DNA of 64,000 nt. Source: Prostheceraeus crozeri (taxonomy: Eukaryota > Platyhelminthes > Polycladida > Euryleptidae). The translations under genes and the position numbers were made by a program. Location: assembly GCA_907163375.1 (NCBI GenBank), contig CAJQUW010015597.1, forward strand, positions 62,001 through 126,000, given 5' to 3'. Shown in pieces: positions 26,487 to 38,113 of the stretch. Numbering within the stretch: the first letter of the stretch is position 1; each line of letters starts with the position of its first letter. The notes below the pieces were generated by a model. That model worked only from the letters and a program-made list of their open reading frames with translations. It was not told the origin of the DNA and made no database searches.

Positions 26487-28980
26487 AGACACATGACCAG
26501 CTATATTTTGAAACAGTCTCTAAGACTATCAGTTGCTATGACGATTTTTTTAACCACTTTTACCTGCATTATTTCAAGAAAGTAACTGGCACAACCATGC
26601 GCACGGTATTATGTTAATATGTATCATAGCCATGTCCAAGAAGACTTATGGTATACATATCTTGATGCAAAATAAGTCAGTTAAGATTTTTGATGAGATT
26701 CTTTAAACCTCGAGAGACCCCGATTGGTTGCTTAATTGTTATCCTCATCTTGGAGTGTGGAATATTCGTGAGACACTTGAAATTCAATATTCATCATCGA
26801 TGCAACTGACGCTATCTGCGTCTTTTCAATGCTGTTCGTTGTTCCTTTCTGCTCTAATCGCAACGAAGTAGAGAAGCTCAGCTTTTAAAACCATAGCATC
26901 TAATGAGGGTAATATTTATTTCATTTTAGCGTATCTGAAATCAATAAGACACATAGAGGTTTTCTCAGTTTAACTACCTTCGATGTTCTGTGTTACGTGA
27001 CTACTTCAAATAAAAATCTAGTTATGTCTATTGCGTTGAAAAACAGTAAAAGCAATTTAAATATTATTCATTTGCCATATGACAATCGAATTAGAAATGC
27101 TTACAATATAGCCCGGCCCAACAACATGCAGTTCCTTAATCGAAGATGATTAGCGACATTTGATAGACCCAAAACTTTCGGATTTTGGCATCGATGCCTT
27201 GCGAAGAATGTCTCAGGTGTTAAAACCTGCTACTTTTCAATGTCTCTGACAGTTACTGGACTTTATCCTATAGTGCCGTAAAATGCACTATTCTACTATT
27301 CTGATAGATTTTAATCCTAAAAATTCAAATGCTCGTGGCCGCAGCCTAAGAATCTAGAGACAACTGTGTGATTTGAAAGATCTACGCAGCTTTTGCTCCC
27401 AAAGAATTCTTGAAGATTACCTTAGGAAGTAATTGAAATACATCCCTGTGCAATTCTTCAAGAGATGACTGCTAAATTCATCTATGTAATATAATTTGTT
27501 GCCAATGTCGGTGCCCTTTATCACAAAGTGTGGTATTTGAACGAATAAATTTAAAGAAAGCATTTAATTAAAAGTTTGATAATTTAACAAACTAACATAT
27601 CAAACGTAGTTTATCCTAGCTTCATATAAATTATGGATATCGTCTCATCTCCATTCATGAAAAAAGACTTCAATACTTCGATGTAGTGATGGGGTATTAC
27701 ATCAATGCTTCGATGGGCTATTTCTTCTCTAATAACGTTTGGTGATTCCCGACCTTTTTATCTGTAACATTTTTGGTTGAACGATATCAAAGAATCAGAT
27801 GGTCGTCATAACTCAATGGTTTACAAAGAATTGCAAGATTAAGGCCCTCATTGCTTTTTGATTGCACTGAACCTCTACAAATGTATCTGACGAACTGTAT
27901 TTTATGCATTCAAGCTCTCGAAATGCATTCAACATTCAACTTATAAATGTCTTGCCATGTACTGGGGAAAAGCATGTTGTACAGTGTGCATGTCTCTGGA
28001 AAGATAGAGATTTTTGATTTGTGGATTAAATGAGACCACTGGAGTGACAGTCGATCGAAAAAATTGATGCATCCATCATTAAAAACTCGTAGTCAGGTTA
28101 CATCGAAACCATCTCCAGGAGGGCTGCTCAAAGTAATAAATCAAGACAGTAAACCACTCTTCGAGAAATATGAGATTTCACCAACCAAGTATTTAGCTTA
28201 ACAGTGTGGTTTGCAGTTTTGGTCACTGATTATATCAAATGTATTACTAGGAGCTAATACGAACACTACGCACCTTCTCATGCTTTAAAGTACTCGTAGT
28301 AATCGTAGTGTTTCTGCAACATTACTCAAAAATGTTCGCTGATATACACTACAATACATGAGTTCGTGTAGGTCTAATCTTTCATAATACTTGCGGTTTC
28401 AGTTGATGTGAATTTTTATTCATGTCACTTTATTGCCAGCGTATTACAATCGTAAGAAAAATCACATAAACAATGCAATATGTATATCACACATGCAATC
28501 GAATGATGGACTCACGATGTTCTTCATCCAATTATCCTTTATCGTACTGTTTCTCTGAACTTCTTTCTATAAAGTTAGATTATCATGATGTATTGTGCAA
28601 GCTCTGTCATGACAATAGATAAAATATTTGTGTTGTGTAGAGAGTATTTGTAGACTGTCTTTTTGCTAGTTTATTTCCTTGAACACCACAGAATGTATTT
28701 TGTGTGATCGCAGTTTCATAACATACTGATTTACAACTATCGATTTCGCTGAAATCGATAAGTAATAACAATATTAACATTTAAAGTAAAATAAAGAAGC
28801 ATTTCTCAGATGTCTGGTAAAGTTCACTTACAATCATGATATTAAACTTGTGATTTCGCCATGTGTACATTAATTATTCAGAAATATTCTTCTTCAATTA
28901 AATTTTCCTCTCATCAGCTGGTGGTTTTCCATCATGATTTTTCCGTATAGGTCTGGAAACATTGATCTTTTGTCTTGCAG

Positions 28981-29068
28981 AACATTTTCACATATTCGTC
29001 GGCGACTTGGCTCCAGAAATCGAAACTCAACATTTGCGGGAGGCTTTTTCAGTATTTGGTATCGTCAC
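28981..29068 (+). CDS. TIA-1/TIAR/Rox8-like RNA-binding protein, exon for first half of RRM2
   Basis: This 88-bp exon follows a TTTTGTCTTGCAG acceptor and ends at a GTAAGT donor. It encodes HFHIFVGDLAPEIETQ, then a helix segment LREAFSVFGIV. IFVGDL is the RNP2 strand of RRM2, and the wording is close to Rox8 (FVGDLSPEIETETLREAF) and TIA-1. Phase: two bases complete the Lys codon begun in the exon ending at 22325, and the final AC starts a Thr codon completed at 37102. The split of RRM2 after its first helix matches the exon boundary I recall for vertebrate TIA1. The protein binds U/AU-rich RNA and, in known relatives, works in alternative splicing and stress-granule translational silencing. 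Confidence 0.95.
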
Positions 29069-29095
29069 GTAAGTTGTGTGTCAGTGTATCTATAT

Positions 29096-29440
29096 CGCAA
29101 TACTAGGAGTACTGCGAAATAAGTACAGCAAGTTGCATATAAGTGCAGCTCAAAGTACTAAGTACTAAATTGAGTACTGAAGTACAAAATTACAATAAAA
29201 AACTTACATACTTAAATTGTGTGGTGGTGCATATTTCACAGTACTAAGAGTACTTATTAATAAACACATCAAAACTGTACTTTGAAACTTTACAGTAGTA
29301 AATGCAGTTTTTTATTAAGTACAGCAAAATAAACTTTCACTATTTTCGCAGTGCTTGCATTTAAATACTATGATTGACATTTGACCACGTTTCGCAACTG
29401 ATCATACAAATGCGCACTTGTTAAGTGCTGCTAAGTGCAA
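29096..29440. repeat. AGTAC-rich repeat block next to the exon donor
   Basis: At least ten AGTAC/AGTACT or close variants (AAGTACAGCA, AAGTGCAGC) occur in both orientations, starting about 30 bp after the splice donor of the preceding exon. Clusters of a short motif in both orientations are typical of the subterminal regions of hAT-type transposons, but no clear ends or TSD were found. It may be a decayed non-autonomous element. Confidence 0.5.
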
Positions 29441-30663
29441 GCCTCCCTAAAAATTTAAGGCAACCAGAATTTTTGTATTTTTTGTAAAATCTAAAATTTG
29501 GTCTATTTTTTCAATATAAATCTAAAAATTCTAAACTTAGATTTATTGGAACCACTTTATCATTAATAGCCTTTTTCTGAAAACTTAAATACATTTAATA
29601 CGGAATGTATAAATATAATCAACAGAAAGAAGCTTTCAGACTAATTGGTTGCGATATGCAATGCAACTCCTACATTAAAATGTTTTTCGATTTTTCGAAT
29701 TCCTCAAACAATAAGCATGAAAATATAGATACTAAAGGAATGACAGATGTATATGGGGAGGTGACAATTCACGTTATATGTAATATTGGAAATGACGACT
29801 TGCACAAATATTTGCATGTAGTACTTTCAAAAAATAACCTTCCACAGCACAATTCCTGTTGCTAGAATACGTGCGTAATCATTCGAGTTCGAAAGCTTGA
29901 TAGAGTGCTTATGTTATGGCGAATTTTCGTTCTTAACATATCACACATGTTCGTAATACATTTGACATAATCAAGTAACTTAAACGACAAGCTATTCAAT
30001 TATGATTTCAGCAGGTAGATAGGCCTTTTATTTAGATCTATGTTCATCACAGCTTGTGCGTTAATTCCTCATACAACCACACATATAAACTTAGACGTAA
30101 TATGATATTTTTGATTGACTGAACAATTGACACTATTTATAGAGGTTTAAGAAATCTTAAGTTATGGTCCGCTCTCGCGATGTTGTGTTTTGAGCACACA
30201 TGCATTTGCTGCTCTATCTTTGACTCACAGTTTGGAAGTGACAAGTAATTTGAGTGCTCTGTAAGTGAAACTCATGTTAGTGTTTTTACATATCCTACTA
30301 CACATGTATTTTTATGTGAAAGAATATATTATTATATATTCTTATATATATAATTATCAAGAGCATATGAATATAGATATGACTACTACAAGTAGCACTC
30401 ACTACAAGATATAATAATAATAATAATAAGCGTTTTATTGCCATAAATTGAAAATCGTGATTGTACATAGACAAATAAGCTGAAAAGTCATTGAAATAAG
30501 TGAACTTCATGAAAGTATACACGGATGATGACTGATATATAACTGACTACTAAGTATTAATTTATATTCATACGCTCTTGACTTTAAGCAGCCGAATTAT
30601 TTACACGATTTTCCACTAGGGTAGTTGTTTAACTTTGGTTTCCTCCGTTTCCTGGATTCTTTG

Positions 30664-30682
30664 AACCACCAAGTTGGTGGTT
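30664..30682. repeat. 19-bp near-perfect palindrome
   Basis: AACCACC-AAGTT-GGTGGTT forms a 7-bp perfect stem, and only the central base breaks full symmetry of the 19 bp. It sits in a small GC-richer patch of the intron. It could be a hairpin or a dimeric protein site. No partner gene suggests which. Confidence 0.7.
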
Positions 30683-31214
30683 TATTGGTGAAAGTGGACC
30701 GGGCTTTCGCACCCGCTCCGACCAATGAAACATTATGGGACCGGCGCTTTGATGCGTTCCGTCGAAATCAATGACGTGTTATAATACTCGTAGTATATTT
30801 CAAAAGTTAGTAATCGTATTTATCAAGATCATTTTGTTTCTGTTAATAGGTTAATGTTAGGCTTCTGCTAACCATCTTAAACTGTGCACAAACAGCTAAG
30901 CAGCCACTGTACTGTATCTCAATGTCACTCACCCAATTATCGGATGGCACATTTTCTTCAAAATCAATGATTTTTTATCTAGCATTTAGAAAGTTGATCC
31001 GGTATCACATCGAACTCACACGTCCATGTTCTATGAAATCCTCATAGAGTATAGTCTATTCAATCAATCCAAATTTTGCTTATTAGATAAGGTCTTGTAA
31101 ATCAAATTATCTAATTTGTTAATGCTGAAAATGAGTCTGTTAAGTACTCAACTTCGTGAGAATGGGGCTTTTCGGTTAGTTTTCTACAAGGGTAATCAAA
31201 AATTCACATCGCCA

Positions 31215-31400
31215 TTCATTGCAATTAATTGATTGCTGCTCTTAAGAAGTTACAATTAATTGATTGCTGCTCTTAAGTAGTTGCATTTAATTGATTGATG
31301 TGATAAAATAATTGAAATTATTTGATTGGTGTCATCGAATAAATGCAAATAATTGATTGGCGCATTCAATGATTGCTATTAATTGATCGATTGATTTGTA
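31215..31400 (+). repeat. degenerate AATTGATTG minisatellite, block 1
   Basis: Successive units contain AATTAATTGATTG or ATTTAATTGATTG followed by about 20 variable bases. The first two full units (AATTAATTGATTGCTGCTCT...) are almost identical and about 34 bp apart. Later units (TTATTTGATTGGTGTCAT, AATAATTGATTGGCGCAT) drift. Related units recur at about 31978-32075 and 32538-32610. Confidence 0.8.
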
Positions 31401-31977
31401 ATGGGGAAGGTATTTCATTGACTACTTTACTTGCAATGTCGTCACCACTCACATCGCACCCTCAATGATTTATTTAGATACTAAACTTGCTAAACACATT
31501 CAAAAGTCAAAACATTTATTTCCAACTTGGAAAACGTAATACAAACATGTGATGAGTGATAAAAGTATAAAATGGCTGTATACAATGAACGATAGATGGA
31601 GGATGAGACATACAAGTAAGTGAAATGATAATGCGGATCGGAAGAAAAGGCCGTGCGTAAATCATTGCGCAAATCATAGGTCATTCATATATTATTTACA
31701 AACTGGTAGCTTTCAAAAACTATTTGGTGCTTATCTATTTAGTCTACATTGCAATACTTTTCTGCTAACTTTTTAAACTGCACTTCATGTTCTGTTATCC
31801 AGGCATTCGTGATCACTATTGTTACGATGCATGAAATTGCAATGTAAGTGTAATTAAATTTATCAACATCTACATCCAATCAAGAATATAGTGGGCCTGT
31901 GTACCCTAATTCGTTTGTGAGATATCGAAGTAAAACATTCAAAATCAAGAGCTAGTCTATTCAAATTGTGATGATAA

Positions 31978-32075
31978 ATAATTGTAGTTAATTGATTGAT
32001 ACCACCAATCAACTACGATTAATTTATTCCTATCATCGAATCATTCTTGTTAATTGATTGGCAAAATTGAAATTA
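31978..32075 (+). repeat. AATTGATTG minisatellite, block 2
   Basis: It contains GTTAATTGATTG units plus an inverted part (CAATCAACTACGATTAA) that pairs with TTGTAGTTAATTGATTG just before it, giving a local hairpin. It is the same family as the 31.2 kb block. Confidence 0.65.
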
Positions 32076-32092
32076 TTCTCTTCGTATGCGCA

Positions 32093-32541
32093 AATTTGCA
32101 CAGAACATTCAATATTGCTTGACTCATAAATTTATTCTCTTGGTCTTAACCGGTCTCGCTGCCTCTCATAGAGATCTACGGCAGGGTTATGACATGCATT
32201 TGACAACTTCAATAGTGGATAATATGCAGATGTCAGTCGATCGCTGAAGAGCGGTTAAGCGAACTGAATGACGTCACAAGTGGGTGAAAATACACAGCAC
32301 AACATGACATGTTAATAAGGCTCATGCACAAGAAATAAATCAAAAAGACTATAAAGATTAAGTGCTTAAAATACATATGTACAGCAGTGCCAAAATAAAC
32401 TTACAAACTTGTGATTAGACAAGAGATAAATTAAAAATAAACTCTTTTTGCTGACAAAGGGAAGGACTACGAAAGTGAATAGTTAAGACCAAAAGAAAAT
32501 AAATTTATGAATCCAGCAATATTGAATGTTCTGTACAAATT
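32093..32541. mobile_element. palindromic MITE-like element inserted in the AATTGATTG repeats
   Basis: Inverted arms of about 55 bp lie at the two ends: left 32093-32150, right 32482-32541. Both read ACAGAACATTCAATATTGCT and, further in, CATAAATTTATT...TTGGTCTTAAC, with only a few differences. The interior of about 330 bp has no coding capacity. On both sides the flank is the AATTGATTG minisatellite family, so the element appears to have inserted within it. The TSD is not resolved because the arms run into similar AAATTTG/CAAATTG sequence. Confidence 0.8.
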
Positions 32542-32610
32542 GAAATTAATTGATTGCTTCCTACTACAATAAAATTTGATTGATTGCTTAACTGAAATTA
32601 ATTCCAATTA
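32538..32610 (+). repeat. AATTGATTG minisatellite, block 3
   Basis: Units AATTAATTGATTGCTTCC and TTTGATTGATTGCTTAAC resume immediately after the right arm of the palindromic element. This supports insertion of that element into a pre-existing repeat array. Confidence 0.65.
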
Positions 32611-32749
32611 ACTATTGATAACCTCTACTTCTTCTTAAATCTTCTTTTCCCTCTCTTCTTCTCTTCTTTCATTTTACTTTCGATCTTCTCACGATTATCT
32701 ATTATTGTTCAATTGACGTTTACGACAGGAATCACGTTGGAGTTGATTG

Positions 32750-32990
32750 ACTGACGTGTACCTTCTTGTCGTCATTATGACTGCGACATAGAAATCGAAT
32801 TATCATCTAGCTTGCCTGCAGCCATGAACGTCGAATCGATAGGAAATTGAAAATGAAGACAAAGTTGGAGGCTGGCGCGTGGACGCCGCGGCCACAAGGG
32901 GAGGGCGGAGCTCTGAAGTTCTGTCCTACAGTCCCCGAAATGACGTCCGGATGATGAGCGGCATTAGACAGTGATTAACAGTCCTCGACG
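32750..32990. promoter_or_regulatory. GC/CpG-rich intronic patch
   Basis: A short region with GGCGCGTGGACGCCGCGG-like sequence and a TGACGTCC motif stands out from the AT-rich intron. No start codon context or peptide family was recognised. A regulatory role is only inferred from composition. Confidence 0.2.
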
Positions 32991-32999
32991 GTCATTCCA

Positions 33000-35900
33000 A
33001 TCTCCTTCATTTCTTCCCTGACTGCTGTCTCTATCTTTAGATGATTTCTTCTCCTACCTCGTCCTCTTCATCTCATTCCCCTCAGATTGCGTTCCCCGCC
33101 TTGATACAGAAAGGACACTTCTACTACTCCGTGTACCACATTCTTCTCCTCATTTGTTCTCTCCACATTCCTGTAACTCTTCAGTTTCTCACCTCTTCAC
33201 CACGTAGCTGGTTCATTCCATCTAATTTAACGATAAGACACAATCATCCTCTCATTTTAGTGAATAGTACAACTTTAATCTTTCTGCTGGATAGTTCTCT
33301 TGCAGAAACATTGGACGGTCGAGTGTGGTAATTGGATAAGAGGATAGCAAACAGCTTTCAGAGACATAAGCAGGTAGCTCAGAAAGTGAGCGAAAACTCT
33401 CTCCCGAAATATTTATTCCCAACAATTTAATTTCATAATTAGATCATGCAATGTTATAGATGTTTCATTTTCAGACGCTTGTCTTCACTGATGAAATATA
33501 GCATTAAACAATTAAACAAAATTAACTATACAACAGCATCAAGGAGAGGTGTATGATTCGCAAGCTGATCATTTTATTGCTGGAAGTCATTTTCTGGAGG
33601 TTCTTTTACGGCCTGAAATGAATCACTGATTTTTTGTCACATTCTCTCGCTTCTGACATAATTCATCCACAATTTCTACGTTATGCAGCACACTCATTTC
33701 GCATTTTTGTATGCCTGCAGACTTGTAAATGGGCTAAAGTTTTTAGGCTAGTTATATACAACGTACCGCCAATTTCCCTTAACTTTCCAAATTTAGTCAT
33801 GAATTTTGTGAACTCTGTCTTTTGTATATTCTAATACAGAATGATCATCTTATTTCAGATTTGCTATTATATCATTTCATCACAATCTTGTTGTATTACT
33901 TCATCGTATTTTTCAGAACACGATGACGGCTGCTTTTGATTTGTGTGATCTGTATGTTTATATGTGTGTTTAGCCTACGTTGCATTAACCTCAGCACCAT
34001 GAAATTTGAAACATTTTTTCTTTGAAAAGCAAACTATGATTTGATAGGTCTCACATTCTCACAAACAAATGAAGATGAATTTTCAGTCTCAGTCCCTTTC
34101 TACTCAAAATAATCAGGCCCCGTCTGTTTACATGTCTGTGTGGTTAAGACCTACTACTAGCTCCAAGTTCGCCGCTTTAACTTGCGGCCAAAGTTCGTTG
34201 ATCATCATATTACACAGAGACAATATTTTCATATAGCGCTTAAAACAATATATCCTTATCATTTGTAATATAGCATGATAAACAAGGCATCAATAAGACT
34301 TTGCAACAATATGGTTTTACTTTTAAAACCGTACACGTGTATTTCGATGATAAATGAATATGCAATCTCGTTTTCTTCATGCCCATGTTATTAGATAAGC
34401 TGCACAACCGCAACCACAGAAGAGGAAGTTAATGACTTGTATATTAGTTTGTAAGAATTATCTATACTCGTATTTGTCACGAAATGATTATTACTTTCAA
34501 CTACTCTACGTGTTAATGAAATTGAAATTCTACCAAGTAGATTTCCTACATGTCACTATTAACTGTGTGAAGAGTTTCCAACGAAGCGAGTGTCATTGGA
34601 GAAAGTTAGACCATAAACTATCAGATATGTCGAGGAATTCATACGGCGACCTGCTATGCGTGCTGACAAGTCGTTATTCTAGCTGCAAGTATATGACCCT
34701 TGAGAGGAACCACAGCTGAGAATATTAACATATTCGCCAACACCGACAATATAAAAAGTATTGTCATTAAGTTGGACTTCAATCGTCAAATTTAAAAGAG
34801 TTATTTAGTATGTTGAGTCATGAAGTCATATTTCACGTAGAAACAGTCTAACAGAAAATAAAAGTTTAATTTTGGAAAATTTTGTTCTTAACTGTAGTGT
34901 CATGACTAATTAGATCTATCGGTCAATAGTATTTTATTCGGCAAATTATCTAGACTATTAACACCTCAGACTTCTCCATGCCATCCTCTTCTTAGCTCCA
35001 AACTTTCTCTGCAGCATTTTTATTTTCATCTTCATTTTTATTTGAGTTCAATTGACTACATAAAAGTGTCTCATTGTTACTTACATTTAAACTCCACAGT
35101 ATGCATGCAAAATAATTCATGATTCTTCCAATAGATGTCTTAATATTACTATCACAATATTATTCATGTCAAATTTATAATAGTTTTATATTTCAATGGT
35201 TTGCTGATTTGATGATGATGATCTAAAGTTCCATTTGAAATAATGAATCTGCCAATATTTCGTATAAAGTGAATCATTCCAAATGATGAATATGCTTAGC
35301 AGAATGCGTTACCTTGAATGTATGTTATTGTGAATCATAATGAAAAACAGTCACTGACCATGCTTCAGCAAATAGAAGTGATGTATTTTCAGTTGCAATT
35401 CAGTCTAAACGTTATTATTTTGTCAGAGATTTGGAATATCAATTCATCGATTTTCATGAGTCCCCTAAAAATTCAAATGAGCAATTTCAGGGAAGGAGAT
35501 GAATGCTCGGAGTTTTAACTTAACGATATTAGGGACATATTAATGAACTTACCGTTTCATGATTAACGGTACATAAAATTCATTACAATTTTAGATGTCA
35601 CCTAAAAATTGATTTCGTAGTTAAGATGTATTCAAAACCATTTTGTCCAACTTCTTTTAGATCCTCTTCTCAGGCTCATTATTGCATTCGTTCCATCAAT
35701 TTCTTACTTAATGTTTCATTACATCATGCGCTTTTGCATTAATGCATCTTCTTTAGAAATCAGTTGCTTCTTCCCCCGAGCACGCCCTGTAATAGACTTG
35801 GAAAAATGACCATGAAGTAGGGAACAAACATTTGCACTTACTCGTAACTGCTTCATATGTTCTTTGGGATAGGGACCTTTCATTTACAAAACAAATATCG

Positions 35901-37101
35901 TCCTAATCGGTATAACAGTATAATGCCATCATAGGTCTATTAAAATTCTTACACAAATGAACAAGAAATTGATTCATTTTTTGCATGTCGAGGTCGAACA
36001 TGAAATATTCGTCACTGGAGTTTTATTCAACTCGATCATATGTTTAAAATCAGTGCATTAATAATATGTCCAATTTTGAGCAATTTCGATCGATTTGGTG
36101 AATAAATTAATTTAAATTAGTTGTGTCCAAGAAGTCCCTTCATCCTTCTCGGAATAGCTTGATAGTAGAAACTTGGGATGTTGGGTTCACCAAAGAGGAA
36201 TTCGCAGGTGTATTTTGGCATCACCTCGTGTATATGACGCCGATATAATATCAAAAGAACAGATCTTCCAAGTGACTGTTTAATCATGGTTCACACTCCG
36301 CTTATTGTGGCACTGTTGGCCGCAGTCATATGAGCAATGATGTAATGAGCAACGGTATACATCTCCAACAGCTGAGGCAGAGCACCGTCTACTTCTCTGC
36401 CGATCCCATAAATGGCACGAAAAGCTCCAAAAAGCTCCTCAAGGATCGTCCCAGTAGTACAGGACTTTTACTTCGATGCGCTTTCCTTCGACTTCTTGGT
36501 TTTTTCTCCTTACCTGATGCACAGTAGAAGCCGAGATGCCAACGTCATGGCACAAGCCAAAACCATTGAGCTACTGAAATAAAAGATTCACCTGATCCCT
36601 ATTCGTTTTCAGGGCTGGAGAGATTGGGTTTTGGGATGGCATTCTCCTTTGAGATAGAAATGCAATCTTGCAAGTCACTTGGGTAGAAGGACAGCCTTGT
36701 GTAGAATTCATGATATCAAAGTGTCTACAAAAGTTGTTGAACAGATAATCGTACGTAACATAGTACATGTACTTCCCAGGACACAGATCAAAGCAGAAAC
36801 GACAAAAATGTGCGAACCGTTGATATGGTCAGACTTTGCTCAAATATTTTTAGGTAGCATTTTGATTAGAAAAGGAACCGATGCCATCGGTCATCAGAAT
36901 GCAATAAGTGGAATGTAATTTAATGAAGAAAAGTTCCATGAAATTCAAAATCTAAAAGTCTGTCCTCACATTAGACAATAAAAATTTTGAGCACTTTTGA
37001 AAACATAGCCAACATAGTTCCCATTCTACAGTATTTATACGTGTATATATACGCCTTGCTTATCATGTAGCTCTCTTCATATAATTTCACCTTCTTTACA
37101 G
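33000..37101. other. 3' part of the 8 kb intron, no gene recognised
   Basis: It contains only chance ORFs, for example 33041-33331 (S/L/I-rich from a pyrimidine-rich strand). It ends in the acceptor of the next TIA-like exon. Confidence 0.45.
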
Positions 37102-37280
37102 AGAATGTAAAATTATCAAAGACATGCATACTCAGAAACCAAAAGGCTATGGCTTTGTCGCATACGCCACAAAAGAAGAGGCAGAGGAGGCAATGCAGAA
37201 AATGAATGGTCAGATGCTAGGCTCCCGAACCATCAGAACGAATTGGGCCGTGAGGCGGCCGCCCCAACCACCCGGTAAAG
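37102..37280 (+). CDS. TIA-1/TIAR/Rox8-like RNA-binding protein, exon for second half of RRM2
   Basis: This 179-bp exon lies between CTTCTTTACAG and GGTGAGT. It encodes ECKIIKDMHTQKPKGYGFVA, where KGYGFVAY is the RNP1 strand. Then comes a helix with EEAEEAMQKMNGQMLGSR and TIRTNWAVRRPPQPPGK. The last segment is the signature TIA-type RRM2 end (IRTNWATRKPP in relatives). Phase: the first base completes the Thr codon from 29068, and the last base starts an Asp codon completed at 59936. All residues expected for RNA stacking in RNP1 (Y and F) are present. The LTR retrotransposon begins only 84 bp past the donor. Confidence 0.97.
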
Positions 37281-37364
37281 GTGAGTGGAAAAGCAAGCCA
37301 CTTAAATGCCATGACGTCTTTTATTTACTTGCATGAGGCACAAATTCTGAATTTTCAAAGCTAT

Positions 37365-37540
37365 TGTGGTCTCTTTCTCTCTCTCTCCTACTCTTCCCTA
37401 TGCGTTTATGTTTTCCCCAATGTGTCACTGCTCGCTAGCGGACAAAAACATCTCGCCAGCGAGACGGACACACACACTCACGTACCTACGGAAATATACA
37501 GACGTCTTAACTCAACTCGCGTATTTTGGTATTCTCTACA
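37365..37540 (+). repeat. 5' LTR
   Basis: It begins TG and ends CA. It differs from the 3' LTR by three substitutions (two in the GCGAGACGGA segment, one in the final CTCTACA) and one CT unit in the (TC)n run. Such low divergence implies a fairly recent insertion, or gene conversion between LTRs. Confidence 0.93.
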
Positions 37541-37543
37541 AAT

Positions 37544-37561
37544 TGGTGAGCCCGACGTGAT
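37544..37561 (+). other. primer binding site, tRNA-Trp type
   Basis: TGGTGAGCCCGACGTGAT lies three bases after the LTR. It is complementary at 17 of 18 positions to the 3' end of eukaryotic tRNA-Trp including CCA (expected TGGTGACCCCGACGTGAT). CsRn1-clade elements are known to prime with tRNA-Trp. Confidence 0.8.
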
Positions 37562-37808
37562 GACAGGTGTAATGCTATCTGGGAGGCTTGCAGGAACTTG
37601 TGTCGAACTAGGTCGTCTCCAATCCCAAGTTTTCCAGCAGTTCTAGAGATTTCGTTAAGAAATGCTGAAGGACGGCCATGTAAGTTCGACGTCGAAATAA
37701 GTTTCTCGAACAGTTCAGGTTTTGTACGTTCGTGTTCGGCGAGAATAGCTGACTTGAGAATATTGAAGTCTTTGGAATCGAGTACTTCGGGTCAAGGGGT
37801 AGCGATGA
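37562..37808 (-). pseudogene. gag fragment in inverted orientation inside the LTR element
   Basis: The minus strand, opposite to pol, reads as capsid-like Gag: RTKPELFEKLIS, then GRPSAFLNEISRTAGKLG, then GDDLVRHKFLQA. This series is characteristic of CsRn1-type Gag proteins. The piece is about 80 codons, starts inside the gene and runs up to the primer site. One in-frame stop lies near its N-terminal edge. Sense-strand RT sequence resumes at about 37811. A simple deletion cannot create this order, so a segment was flipped, for example by template switching during reverse transcription or by inversion within the locus. Confidence 0.85.
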
Positions 37809-37810
37809 GA

Positions 37811-38113
37811 TCTGGAGGAAGAGCAGCATCGCAAACATCTCCAGACGGTTTTTGATATCCTCGCTCGAAATCGCATTCGTGTTTCGTTCAAGAAGTGTTC
37901 ATTCGCCAAATCCACTGTTGATTTCCTCGGCTTTGATATTTCTAAAGAAGGTGTTTCTCCATTAACTGATCGATCGTCCGAGATACAGAACTACCCAACG
38001 CCTCAAAATTCAAACGCACTTCGCCGTTTTATCGTCGATTCACTCTTAAATACGCCGAACTATCTGCCCCTCTCTTTGATCTGCTAACTATTTCTGAAGG
38101 TGATCCATCTTAA
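37811..38113 (+). pseudogene. end of reverse transcriptase (thumb region), frame-broken
   Basis: It starts with EEEQHRKHLQTVFDILARN, followed by RVSFKKCSFAKSTVDFLGFD. In Ty3/gypsy RTs this region immediately follows the YxDD catalytic box. A frameshift near 38035 falls after ALRRF, and an in-frame stop at 38111 interrupts before RNase H. The catalytic part of RT is absent. Confidence 0.85.

Larger units (their letters stand above)
22326..28980 (+). other. intron of the TIA-like gene (6.66 kb)
   Basis: It is bounded by a GTGAGT donor and a TCTTGCAG acceptor, splitting a Lys codon after its first base. It holds a direct duplication (22.8 and 24.1 kb), a CpG-rich patch (25.1-25.4 kb) and one arm of a long-distance inverted repeat (26.2 kb). 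No independent gene was recognised in the rest. Confidence 0.8.
29069..37101 (+). other. intron of the TIA-like gene (8.03 kb)
   Basis: It runs from the GTAAGT donor to the CTTCTTTACAG acceptor. Besides the repeats listed separately (AGTAC-rich block, palindrome, AATTGATTG blocks, inverted-repeat element), it has a (ATA)n microsatellite near 30412-30429 and AT dinucleotide runs near 30325-30355. A GC-rich patch lies near 30640-30770. On the minus strand at about 36490-36570 there is a possible decayed helix-turn-helix peptide. No other gene was recognised. Confidence 0.75.

Noticed and set aside
30298-30522. Minus-strand 74-codon ORF over AT microsatellites
   Set aside because: It translates simple repeats (Leu and Ile/Tyr runs) and shows no conserved feature.
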